Source: Erpobdella octoculata
Lineage: Eukaryota; Annelida; Clitellata; Hirudinida; Erpobdellidae
Length of the DNA stretch: 64,000 bases
Assembly: GCA_963978895.1 (NCBI GenBank)
Contig: OZ022246.1
Span: forward strand, 21,234,859-21,298,858
Reading direction: 5' to 3'
Below, piece by piece: positions 25,270 through 36,273 of this stretch. Each line of letters starts with the position of its first letter. Position 1 is the stretch's first letter. Made by a program: the position numbers and the translations under genes. The notes under the pieces were generated by a model. That model was not told the origin of the DNA. It saw only the letters and a program-made list of their open reading frames with translations, and did no database searches.

Positions 25270-28200
25270 CTCTGTGGCACCTCATGCTGGCTAGAAATGA
25301 AATGGTTATTGACGGAAAATGGAAAAATTACGTAGCACCGGATCACCTGGATAATACCTTTATTAATTTTGACTCGTATAAGGTGAACAATCTTCTGATA
25401 TTTGTACTTGTATAACTTGAATTAGATTAGATTTTCATGAAAAACACAGTTATATTTTTAACAGCTGATGCAAAATAATCCGAGTGGAAATTCTTATGAA
25501 GAAAATTTTCAAGACAATTTGGTTGCAGAATATGCAAACAGATATCAGAGTGATGTCGAGGAAGGACTGAAGAACGTTCTGACAGCAGGAGCTCTTGGCA
25601 ATCCTCCTCCACAATCTGATTTTTCTTCGATTTATACAGACAAAAACTTGTTCATAAATCCCCCACAGGTTTGAAGCATCAAAATAATTTTTTAAACCTA
25701 TTTCTTACTTATAATATTTATCTATCAACAGGAAAAAATCGAATTTTTTCGAAATTACAAAAACCCCTGTTGGGCGGAGAGCATACCAAAAATGCCATAT
25801 GCAAACAATTCATATCTGCGGGGCTCGTCCGGAAAAGCAATATTAGATGATTTCCAGTTGATGAGAAAGAAATTTGCTTCCAGACAGCACATGACAACGA
25901 AGTGGAGGGTCAGATGTCTGCCAAGTTTTTATCACATAGAAGTTCCTCCAACTGCTTCCATGAGACTTTTTTCAATCCTCGGATTTCATCCGTCCATCGT
26001 TACTCCAAAGATAAACGAACCGGAATTTTGGAATAGAAGAGGACCAAGTAACTGTCATTTCATGTACCTTTTTATTACAAGCTTTTCTTTAGCTTCACAT
26101 ATCCGTTGAATTCTGCGACAAGGTTTATAACATATCCGTTGAATTCTGCGACAAGGTTTATAACATTTTGAGCAGTATGCTTTCCCCGTATGCTTTCTAA
26201 CTGGTATCTTAGAGCTAGAATATAGTTGTAATTCTGCATACCTTAACAGCATTAATTTTTTTAATAATAATTACACTTTTTGATTAGTAAACGCCATATA
26301 CTTTGCTAGTAAAGGATTTCATTACAATCAATAGAGGCAAGCAGCTTTTTTTATAACCAGTCAATGATATTATTAGGCTTTAAAATTAATTATTAATTTA
26401 ATAATAATAATAATGATGATACAAGAAATTAAAAAGCTAAATAGTAGAAAATAAATACTAGTTTAAAAAATATAAAAACACGCTTTATAAAATTCTCTAA
26501 CAAGTACAAAATAAAGTATAAACATAAAAGCATAGGTATATTGTTTTGCACTCGTACGTTTAAAAGTTGTTTTTGCTTTTTAGAGCATTTTACAAAAGTG
26601 TGTTTTTAGTTTCTTAAATTATTATTTTTGTAGATATTAACTTGCCGTATTGATTTTATTATATTTTTTTTAAAGATAACAACTCGACATTTAAAGACTA
26701 TGTAGACCTGTTCGATAGCGCTTGTGATAAAATTCGTGAGAATAAAACTTTTGTAAAGAATTCAAAACCAGGAGAATCTGATGAATTCCATGAAATGATC
26801 ACAGGTATTGTTGTTTCGAATTTATATATTTTTATTTCTTTTGACTATTGATTGTTTAAGTGGACTAAATAAATAATTTGTTAAATCATAAAATAGTTCG
26901 TTGTATTGATAAGACATCGATTCCATGATGATTAATTTTTGAGTCGAGGTTTGGGTAAGTTTGTAAGTTTAGGAATTGTTTAATCAAAGTTATTATTAAG
27001 TGTATTTAATTAAATATTCACAAATTATTATTTTAGATATTAAATTAAACGTACGCAATATTGCTGTACATATTTGACTGAATATATTACCTTTTGTGTT
27101 TTGCATGCAATTAGGTCAGGTTTGCTGAATCATAGGCAATAAATAAAATTGCTTGCAGTCCTTAATAAATACTAAATTGATTGTCGTCCTTTTCTGGGAT
27201 GTTACAAAAACTGAAAAAATATTTGATAAAATTTCAAAACATGTTTTATATATTATTTAAAAAATATTAAAACATAAACTAATTTTTTTATATTTTTATC
27301 TATTATGCGTGAAATCTACTGCAGGTGACGGAAGCAGTTCGTATTTATGGAATTTCGAAAACTGGAAAGTAATTCCTGAAAATAAAGACCAGGTCAAGCC
27401 GATAATAACAGTTCCACGTCTTATTAGAAAGCTGACTCCCGATGCAAAAGTCATCATCGTACTTAGAAGCCCAACTGACAGGTTTGATGATTAGCTTGTT
27501 ATTTTTATCTATTTATATAATCTCCCAGCCTCACTCACTCAGAATCTCACTGTAGAACGCTCGCGTGGATCAACTAGGTCAACGTTCACTAAGCCCATCC
27601 TTATGCATTTAAATATAACATTATATCCACACATGTACACGTACATACGAATAAATAAACAAGAATAAGTCTAAATACGGGGTCTAGCAGGTTTTCGATG
27701 TTTAAATATTTAATCAATGTAAGTGGACATGCAACTTTCGTTATTTGTTATTTACGGTGCCTAGAGGTGTCAATTTTAATTCAATTGTTGTGGCTGTGTT
27801 ACTAAAAACATATTTTTCTCACTTGAGCCCATCCTTTTGCATCATAAGGCATCGTATCCACAAATCTACGTGTGTTTGTGTGTGTGGTGTGTTTGTGTGT
27901 GTGTGTGCAAGAGGAAAGAAATATATATTGTCTGGAAAAATGCAAAGGAGAGCTTCTAGACTGGTAGGCTAGAAGGTATAAAATGTCTTGACTGTCAAAA
28001 TTGGCTGAAAGTTTTGAAACTTCCAACATTTGGAGAAAAGAAAGGTCAGAGATGACTTAAAAAGACGCCCCTGAGTTTAAGTCAGCGAGTGGTCAAGTGG
28101 TGGAACAAATTGAGTGGTGAAGAAGTTGTTGCATCAACTACAGTGAACGTCGTCAAAATTGAACTAGACAAATGTTTTACCAAGATTGGTATGAACACTT

Positions 28201-30700
28201 AAAGCATTAGCTTCGCAGTTCATTATAATGAACTAAACTAACAACACACGTACAAAACAGGCATGTTCCTTTTTGCTGAACTTGAAGCAGCGTATGGATA
28301 AGAGCCGAAATTTGAACAATCGCAGTCACCTTCGTCACCATCATTAGGTAGGTATATCACAGTCATCAACGGAACTTTTTTTTTCATAGCGGACAGCGGA
28401 ACAACCAAAAACAATATTTATCGAATTTTATTTCCAAGAGTTTAAATAAATGTTTGAAACATGTTTTTATTTGCTCTTCAGGTTGTTTCAAGCCTATTTA
28501 TCAAACTCAGAAACAAGTCCGATCAGTTCTGAAGATTTTCATACAAAATCATCCAACGCTTTGACGGCCATGGATGACTGCATTGCTGAAAAAGATATTG
28601 AATCTTGCATTTATGATACCAATTTCAACAAAATGCTTCTTGTAAATTATTAATATGATTTTACTCTTTTTATACATAAATAAATAAAAAAGTAATAATA
28701 ATTATTGATTATGATGATAATGGTGATGACATTGACGATGGTGATGATGATGATGATGGCGATGCTTATGATGGTGGTGGTAATGTTAATGATGATAAAC
28801 GTGTCAACTTAGATGAAATTGAGAATCGGCATATACTTTCCATTTGTGAGAGACTGGATGGACAACTTTCCTGACAAAGTAAAAGTCATAAGATATGAAG
28901 ATTTCATCAAATCTCCGAGCGAGATACTGAACGAAGTCTGTGCACATCTTGGCATTGGTAATGTTTCATATTTTTACGATTCCAAATTAAAGTTATATTC
29001 ACTGGTTTATAATATTAAATAGGAAGATACGTTACCATAATATTTAAAGTCTTTGTCAAGAATAAACAGAAAATATTACGAAAAAAGATACTTTTTTCAA
29101 AAAACACGCTTTTATTTATGTGTGTAAAGTGCACTAAAAAGTATAAAATATTTTTTTCCCTTCTATATGTCATCAAATAATCTTTGACTAAAAATAAAAG
29201 CGTGGAAGCTCATCCTAATCAATTTCCATTTCCATCATAATCCTTGGATTATGATGAGCGTCCCACGCTTTTATTTTTAGTCAAAGATTATTTGATGACA
29301 TATAGAAGGAAAGGAAAAAAAATTATTTTATACTTTTTAGTGCACTTTCCACACATAAATAAAAGCGTGTTTTTTTTAAAAAGTATCTTTTTTTGTAATA
29401 TTATTGTCAATTCTTTTCCAATCGTCTTTTCTGTTGTGTAGCGGTTTCCGTAATTTTTGGCATCACGAGTACGTATTAGGAATGCGACGGATCCAAGAAT
29501 TTGAGATCCGCGGATCTGAATCCGAATCTTGATGCTGGATCCGTACGGATCCGAATCCAAGTAGCAAGCATTTAAAATTAATTAAATGCCTAAACTAAAT
29601 GCATTTATGTTGCTATAAGCTAAGACATGTTTTTGTTGACAGCATAGCAGTTCTATTAGTAATATTAAACAAGGTTACAAATAGCAGCAGTTTTCCAAAT
29701 TTATTTAAATCAAAATGACTTCAATTGATTGAAATAAATTTGAAAAAATTCACATGTCTATATTTTTAAATTTTATTTAGAACCTTTTAAAATCTACTTT
29801 CTATAATTTAGTAATTTAATAAATTTATTAAAATTTTTTATAATCATACATAAGTTTATAAGTATTGACTAAATATATTTATAAGATTCGTTTCGTTACA
29901 TTCGTAGAGAAATAAAGTTACGCATCCATTTCATTTATTCATATAAATATCAGTACGAGTAGTCCACGAGTTTTAAAAAGAACATTAATTTTGGAACCGT
30001 TTAAACCGAATCTTTAGTGTTGGATTCGGCGGATCCGAATCTTTTCCGAATCCTGAATCCTGGTCTGTGTCACTCGTCTCTCTGTTTGTTGGTTAGTTAG
30101 TTTGTCTGTGGTGATCAACCGAAGTTGGTACTCATATATCGACCACTGAAGGATGAAACGCTGAGTTGACATGCAAATTAGTAAGTTAGTGGCTTGCTCA
30201 AGGAAATTACGTGCCAGGACCGGGAATCGAACCGGCGTCCTCCGACTCTCAAAGCCGATGTCTATACCACTCTAGACCAACACGTTCGTTTTATTTGCGC
30301 TGATGATGAAATGATAAAACTAGCCTGCAGCATGGGCGTCATTTGGGTAGCAGGGGGTGGTTGTTCTCTCCTTTTTGCTTTGTTTAAATGACGTTGATGT
30401 TATGCAGACTTTTATTGTTTTAACTTTTCACTTTTTACATTGAAATACAAAAATTTCATTTCAGCTCCGTTTCCGTTGAAAACGTTAGGCCAATTAGAAA
30501 AAAGTATAATTAAAAAAGAATCAAATTTAAGAAGAAAGATAAAGATGCTTTCAACGACAAGAGCAATGTTGAACAAATTTCATGAAAGATTCAATATTAA
30601 ACTGGCTGATCTCCTTCACGACGACAAGTTTTTGTGGAGTGAAGAAAAATCACAGGCACAAATTGTGAGATCAATTTTATTTTCATCATATAATTCCTAA
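25270..30700 (+). CDS. CHST15-like carbohydrate sulfotransferase, 5' incomplete, degenerate PAPS loops
   Basis: Eight exons with GT/AG borders and matching phases: 25270-25382, 25465-25668, 25732-26047, 26676-26804, 27325-27481, 28482-28641, 28813-28957, 30465-30700. About 486 codons; the first exon begins mid-codon, so the start and any membrane anchor lie upstream. CHST15 (GalNAc4S-6-O-sulfotransferase) is a Golgi type II enzyme using PAPS. Family landmarks seen: NPCW, RCLPSFYHI, HPSI, EPEFWNRR, the Tyr/Asp segment DYVDLFD, AKVIIVLRSPTDR, IGIYFPFVRDW, VIRYEDF and a C-terminal FNIKLADLL..FLW. The 5'-PSB loop, normally G-x-x-K-x-G-T-T, reads EVPPTASM here: the catalytic Lys position is Pro (25948-25950) and GTT is ASM. 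In the 3'-PSB the usual Ser is Gln (RLFQAYL). It is therefore either inactive or strongly divergent. If the donor at 30665 is used, the frame continues into the Gln/Pro exon at 31706. Confidence 0.87.
26098..26165. repeat. 34-bp tandem duplication in sulfotransferase intron
   Basis: Two exact copies of CATATCCGTTGAATTCTGCG followed by ACAAGGTTTATAA. Confidence 0.9.
27930..28185 (+). pseudogene. 3' fragment of a non-LTR retrotransposon reverse transcriptase
   Basis: Broken frames encode pieces typical of the C terminus of CR1/L2-like LINE reverse transcriptases: GKMQRRASRLVG, then LKVLKLPTFGEKK, then LSERVVKWWNKLSGEEVV and FTKIG. Frameshifts and a stop separate the blocks, so the copy is dead. 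It lies in the intron between 27481 and 28482, in the sense direction. Confidence 0.65.
29071..29402. mobile_element. Foldback (palindromic) element in sulfotransferase intron
   Basis: The left arm (29071-29203) recurs almost perfectly inverted at about 29265-29402. The shared part includes TTTGACTAAAAATAAAAGCG, AAGTGCACT and AAAAACACGC. The loop is about 60 bases. The RNA would form a hairpin of roughly 130 base pairs. No coding content. Confidence 0.85.
29488..30062. mobile_element. Possible element bounded by GGATCCGAAT repeats
   Basis: Both edges carry several copies of GGATCCGAATC-like motifs in both orientations (29488-29570 and 30000-30062), around an AT-rich, non-coding core. Neither a clean terminal inverted repeat nor a target-site duplication could be defined. 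Confidence 0.35.
30070..30287 (-). mobile_element. tRNA-derived SINE
   Basis: On the minus strand a tRNA-like head starts GTGTTGGTCTAGAGTGGTAT and contains a perfect B box GGTTCGATTCC. The D arm, an anticodon arm with loop TTTGAGA and the T arm can all be drawn, but the acceptor stem is rich in G-U pairs and the variable arm is too short for the Ser (UGA) anticodon. The body continues through CAAGCCACTAACTTAC to a GATCACCACAGACAAAC tail shared with repeats near 24013 and 52618. I therefore call a SINE, not a functional tRNA. Confidence 0.7.
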
Positions 30701-31705
30701 TTAATTGGCATCTTGAGTTGATTTATTACATATTTTTATTTAAATTCAATTGTGTTTGAGTTGGTTTCTTTCTTTGTGTTTCAGGGAAACTATCCTGTTA
30801 TCCAGATTTTTATATATAATCTAGCTAGGTAGCTATCTCTCCGAAATTTAGCATAAAAACGTTCTTCAGATGACATTATAATAAAATTAAATTATTTTTA
30901 ATAAATTGAAAAGGTTATAACAGGTATTGGATATGCACGTTTTTTGGTTTTTTCATATTTCACTTAGGCATCTGAATTCTGAATATTTAAAGTAACATAT
31001 ATAGACAGACCATGACTGACACCGTGCTGTTTGAAGTTGGAGTTGTAGCATATCCAACCAATTCAATTTTTTATCGCTTCTTTGATATCCTGTTGTGTCC
31101 TTCTACTTGTGTTTCTTGAGTTAAACTTTTGATTTTAAACTCAAAAGTATCAGAATCTTGTTATTCACTTTCGAGAAATTACAGTTTTTTTTAAATTAAT
31201 TTCTTTTGTCCCAAACTGATAGGCTTTTAAAAATAAGTTCCTTTTCAATTCTGCGTGTTTTAATTCATCCAACGTCACGAAAATCATTTCTTAAGCTTAT
31301 CGCTTTCTTCTGGCACCAAAATTACGATATTTGAAGATTGCATTAATCTTGGTTTTGTTGTTTGGATGGTTAAGTGTTCAACCAGACTATAAAAAGCTTC
31401 AACTACTGCAGTTTTACATTTATAAATGTAAATATATTTATTTAATTATGATTAGTTGTTGTTTCAAAACATAGATAATTAATTTGTAAAGTCTAATAGA
31501 ATGTATTGTCAAGAGGAACAACCCTATATTCTAAGTTTCCGCTCGATTGGATGACAAAAAGTTAGTTAATTTTCACTTTCAAGGTTTGCAAACATTCAAG
31601 CAAGCAAGTAAGACCGGCGGTGAAATTAATATAAAGGATTTAATGAACTTTAACAGTAACTCTGTTTAAACTTCTTTCTAAATAAACATTCTAAAATATC
31701 CAAAG

Positions 31706-33466
31706 GATTATCCCGACCAGCCTGATCAGCAGCAACAAGATCAACAAGAAAAAGAGAGAAAACAACAAGAAGAAAAACAAAGACAACAAGATCAACAAAG
31801 ACAACAAGATCAACAAAGACAACAAGATCAACAAAGACAACAAGATCAACAAAGACAACAAGATCAACAAAAACTACAAGATCAACAAAGACAACAAGAT
31901 CAACAAAAACAACAAGATCAACAAAAACAACAAGATCAACAAAAACTACAAGATCAACAAAAACAACAAGATCAACAAAGACAGCAAGAAGAAAAACAAA
32001 AACAAGATCAACAAAGACAACAAGATCAACAAGATCAACAAAAACAACAAGATCAACAAAAACAACAAGATCAACAAAAACTACAAGATCAACAAAGACA
32101 GCAAGAAGAAAAACAAAAACAAGATCAACAAAGACAACAACAAGAGCAGCAAAAGCAACGACAAGAACAACAAAACCAGAATCAGCAGCAACAGCAGACA
32201 ATTGATTCACAGCATCATCAAACCGGAATTCAGCTGCAACAAAACTCTCTTGCACAGCAACAAACAGCGCCATCGCAACAACAAAAACCACCCGATCAAC
32301 AGCCACCACCACAAAACAACCTACCTCAGCAACAAAAGCAAGGCCTTCAACAACAACCGCCTGGACAGCAAGTTCAACCAAAACAGCCATCCCAACAACA
32401 GCAACAAAAGCCACCAGATCAACAACCTCCACCCCCACCACAGCATTACCCACAACACCGTCAACCCCCACAATCACTTCAGCAACAGCAGCAACCACCT
32501 ATTCAGCAACAACCACCAGATCCAAATAAGCAACTTCCACCTTCTTCACAGCAGCAACAATCTCCACCACAGCAGCCCCCTCAACAACAACCTCCTTTTT
32601 CGCAACATTCTTCTCAACAGCAACAAAATATCCAACAGCAGCTGCAACAACAAAAATCTCCGCCTCAGCAACAACCTCCTCAACAGCAACAAAAACCTCC
32701 TCAACAACAACCACCACAACAGCAGCAACCACCACAACAGCAGCAACCACCACAACAGCAGCAACCACCACAACAGCAGCAACCACCACAACAGCAGCAA
32801 CCACCACAACAGCAGCAACCACCACAACAGCAGCAACCACCACAACAACAACAACAACAGCAAAAACCTCCACAGCAGCAGCAGCAACCTCCACAACAGC
32901 AGCAGCAACAACCTCCTCAACAGCATCAGCAACCTCCACAACAGCAGCAACAACCTACACAGCAGCAGCAACAACCTCCTCCACAACAGCAGCAACAAAA
33001 ACCTCCTCAACAACAACCACCACAACAGCAACAAACACCACAACAACAGCAGCAGCAACAACCTCCACAACAACAACAGCAGCAAAAACCTCCTCAACAA
33101 CAGCAGCAACCTCCCCAACAGCAGCAGCAACAACCTCCACAGCAGCAACAACAACCTCCTCAACAGCAGCAAAAACCTCCTCAACAGCAGCAAAAACCTC
33201 CTCAACAACAGCAGCAACAACCTCCACAGCAGCAGCAACCTCCACAACAGCAGCAGCAACAACCTCCTCAACAGCAGCAGCAACAACCTCCACAACAGCA
33301 GCAGCAACAACCTCCTCAACAACAGCAACAACCTCCACAGCAGCAGCAACCTCCACAACAGCAGCAGCAACAACCTCCACAGCAGCAGCAACCTCCACAA
33401 CTGCAGCAGCAGCAACCTCCACAGCAGCAGCAACAACCTCCACAACAGCAAAAACCTCCTCAATAG
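31706..33466 (+). CDS. Gln/Pro-rich open exon (586 codons), possible C-terminal tail
   Basis: From GATTATCCC (DYPDQPDQQQQ) the frame stays open for 586 codons to a TAG at 33464. It has no ATG; the frame opens at 31682, so it must be reached by splicing, for example after CCAAAG at 31705. The first 150 residues are DQQRQQ/DQQKQQ units with EEKQ insertions. The middle is a non-repetitive Q/P/N/H segment, and the last 290 are QQQQPP units. Gln uses both CAA and CAG throughout and the unit changes along the exon, so it is not a simple triplet expansion. The other frames are also open (Asn/Ser; Leu or Val/Ala on the opposite strand), but they are shadows. The nearest upstream coding exon, the last sulfotransferase exon, can join in phase through the donor at 30665. 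It could instead belong to an unseen gene or be non-coding. Confidence 0.5.
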   Translation, partial: DYPDQPDQQQQDQQEKERKQQEEKQRQQDQQRQQDQQRQQDQQRQQDQQRQQDQQKLQDQQRQQDQQKQQDQQKQQDQQKLQDQQKQQDQQRQQEEKQKQDQQRQQDQQDQQKQQDQQKQQDQQKLQDQQRQQEEKQKQDQQRQQQEQQKQRQEQQNQNQQQQQTIDSQHHQTGIQLQQNSLAQQQTAPSQQQKPPDQQPPPQNNLPQQQKQGLQQQPPGQQVQPKQPSQQQQQKPPDQQPPPPPQHYPQHRQPPQSLQQQQQPPIQQQPPDPNKQLPPSSQQQQSPPQQPPQQQPPFSQHSSQQQQNIQQQLQQQKSPPQQQPPQQQQKPPQQQPPQQQQPPQQQQPPQQQQPPQQQQPPQQQQPPQQQQPPQQQQPPQQQQQQQKPPQQQQQPPQQQQQQPPQQHQQPPQQQQQPTQQQQQPPPQQQQQKPPQQQPPQQQQTPQQQQQQQPPQQQQQQKPPQQQQQPPQQQQQQPPQQQQQPPQQQQKPPQQQQKPPQQQQQQPPQQQQPPQQQQQQPPQQQQQQPPQQQQQQPPQQQQQPPQQQQPPQQQQQQPPQQQQPPQLQQQQPPQQQQQPPQQQKPPQ

Positions 33467-34250
33467 CAGCAGCAACAAATTCCTCCTATTTCTCAACAAC
33501 AACCTCAGTAGAACCATCCATACTTAAATAACAGCAGAAACAACCTTCATAGCAACATGTTAAATGAAACCAACAAAAAGACAACAGCAAAAATTTTAAA
33601 TTTAATTAAAGCTTATGCTTTAATATATATGCATATTAACTTTTTTTAAAGTTCGAAATGAAGAAGCACAAGCTTAAGAAGTTTGTATTATTTTTTCTAT
33701 ACTTTTAATATTGTTCTTCTTACAGAGATGTCAGCAGGTCATTGGTATTTAAGATCATTTTACTGTTCGGTATCTCTCTCTCCCTCTATCTCTCTGTTGT
33801 TGTTTAAATAGAGCATAAAGAAACACTTATGAAAACTTTTTACTGAACAAGAGATGTGTTGAAATGTAACTTTGATTTTCATATTATTTATCTATGATAA
33901 TATTTAAATGTCATGCTTGGAACGCTGGTTGGAATTTTGTAAATCAGTATTCAGAATATTATTAGAGGCAATAAAAGACCAATTAAATTTGTCAATGAAA
34001 TTAATTTTTTACAATGAATTGCACAAACTGGTGAGGTGATTTAAGACTGATATGTAAAGCAATACCAAAGTACTTCCTGTCACGGATCAAAATTTGATCG
34101 TGTTTTCTTCTTCATTTATATAAGATTGAGACTGCCTTGCAATTACTGGCAATTAGCAAAGCTGAGTTTAATTGTGGCATGTCAAATGTTTGTTTTCCAA
34201 AATAGCTGCTGATGGTGCATCTCATTCAGGTCCTATTTTTTTTTAAACAG
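33467..34250. other. No gene recognised
   Basis: AT-rich sequence after the Gln/Pro exon. It may include a 3' untranslated region; nothing else is identifiable. Confidence 0.4.
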
Positions 34251-34397
34251 GCGGGTCTAGATACCTTCTTTAAAAAGTATGATCATCTACAGTTCTTCCA
34301 GTTTGCTTATTTTATTCAGAGAAAGCAGATGAAATACATGAGCGTGATGTCAGGAGTGAAGTCAGGACAGCTGCTCCAAAGAAACCATGACAAATGA
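34251..34397 (+). CDS. Candidate terminal coding exon, unrecognised
   Basis: After a T-rich tract ending TTTTTAAACAG, 48 open codons (AGLDTFFKKYDHLQFFQF... to QLLQRNHDK) lead to TGA. Composition and residue mix look protein-like and unlike the flanks. I do not recognise the family, and no partner exon was found upstream on this strand apart from the Gln/Pro exon, which ends in its own stop. It might also be a fragment of a dead mobile gene. Confidence 0.35.
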   Translation, partial: AGLDTFFKKYDHLQFFQFAYFIQRKQMKYMSVMSGVKSGQLLQRNHDK

Positions 34398-34828
34398 AAC
34401 AAAATACAAGCAGACGTAAACAAAATTACATATGCAAGTGCAGATTTACAAACCCGTAAGATAATTCCATAAGACTTTTCGAAGAGCAACAAATTGTAAT
34501 ATAGATTTACTTATTTACTTACATGTATTTGTAAACAGTGTTACAACCAAAACTTTGAAATCTAAATATTATTTAATTTTACCCATAGAAAAGATGTCAC
34601 TAAGAAACTAGTCTCCTAAAAAACTTCCAAATTAAAGTGCAACTTTAACCACAAACAACATTTTATTTATAAAAAAAAAATAAATTACCAAACAATAAAA
34701 CTTCATTATCCAATAACATTATAACGACCACAAAATGTTTAAAAACAAAAATAAAATACAAAAAAATTGGCACAAGATATATGTAAATATAAAACAAATA
34801 TAGGTAATACATTTTTTTTATTATAGCT

Positions 34829-34970
34829 CATAATCCTTTCCACCAGTGTTTTAAAAGAGAGTAATGAAAAACATTTGTACTAATATATAAACATATATAA
34901 TAAACATAATCCTTTCCACCAGTGTTTTAAAAGAGAGTAATGAAAAACATTTGTACTAATATATAAACAC
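34829..34970. repeat. Two-copy 76-bp tandem duplication
   Basis: CATAATCCTTTCCACCAGTG and the following bases through ATATAAAC occur twice, essentially identical. Confidence 0.92.
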
Positions 34971-35155
34971 TCGCAGGGTTACCTGGAGTAGCCTGGGGGT
35001 TTTTTTATGATAAAATGTCAAATAATGATTTGATTTCTTTTAATGGTTTGAAATCTTTTCCTTAGATGACCTCCATGCAAAATTGTATTCAAATGGCTCT
35101 AACAATGTTATAAGCAAACAAACCCACACACAAGTACATATTATAAATTGGTTAA
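34971..35155 (-). mobile_element. Degenerate Helitron-like fragment
   Basis: A decayed hairpin start (CAGGGTTACCTGGAGTAGCC, then a G and T run) is followed by ACCTCCATGCAAAATTGTAT and ending CACACACAAGTACATA. This is the same order of parts as in the copy at 57125. Confidence 0.4.
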
Positions 35156-35204
35156 TGATGACATTGTATATGGAAGTATATATATATATATATATAATTT
35201 GATG

Positions 35205-36240
35205 TTATGAAACTGTCCTTTTTCTCAGCGCATGTAAGAAATGATTGACTCTAAGTTTTATGAAACCATTGTTAATTTGATGCAAACAATCACGGACATG
35301 GAAATCTACAAAATTAAAACATTATGGTTAATACCAAGTGATCAAACTAAACAAATAAAAATAAATAGAAAAGGATCATTTCTTATTTTAATAAATTATA
35401 ATAAAACATTAAATTGACTAACTAAATCATAAATTAAACTTACTGTAATACTGCTGCAACGGTAAAAAAGATAGGATACCATATCCTGGGCGTGTTTCAT
35501 CTCTTGATAAAATTGAATCCATCAAATTCTTCAACTTAATTCTCAAAACTTCTTCAGCACCAAGAAAATTTATTGCAAGAATGTGCATGTAAGACAACTT
35601 GCCATCGATGTACACTTTTACCTGAAGTAGATACATCGTTCATATGTTAAACAACTATCATTCAGTCAATATTCAAGCTATAAGTTAGTACAACTGCAAT
35701 CGATCATTATCATCATCATCTCAGAGTTAAGATTCAATGAATTTAGTGAGATTTCATACTGTAATAATTTGCTAGAGAGATTTATTATAATCATTATTTT
35801 TGTATCGACTTAACAAATATTATTATTTATAAAAAAAAATAAACTGTTTATCAACCTGTTTAAAACAGGACAGAAGGAGACCAAATATCTGCGAGGATAT
35901 TCTCGTTAACAAAGCACCAATCGGAAAAAACAACGAAGAACCATCATGAAGACTCTGAAAAGAATAATAAAAATTAAACTTACAACTTTTACAATCTCTC
36001 ATTCAGTAATAAATTTTAAGATTTATTTTAAAGTTAATTTAAACTAAAAGAAAAAAATATATAAAAACTCAACCAGAATTGTGTTAATTATGCGAACAAG
36101 AGCTTCTTGTGAAACAACGATATTATCCATATCATGTACCGACAGTGGAATAATGGCTTCCACTTGCAATAGACATCTGGGATTTGATAATAAATCCTGT
36201 TTAACAGAGTTAAAGATAAATATAAATATAATATTTATTG

Positions 36241-36273
<33 letters not shown>

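Noticed and set aside
30203..30287. A tRNA gene for Ser (UGA)
   Set aside because: A cloverleaf can be drawn, but the acceptor stem is mostly G-U pairs, the variable arm is too short for tRNA-Ser, and a SINE body follows.
31650..33527. Long Val/Asp, Leu/Arg, Val/Ala (minus) and Asn/Ser (plus) open frames over the CAA/CAG region
   Set aside because: They are shadows of the Gln/Pro frame; that frame has the most regular block structure and ends in one clean stop.
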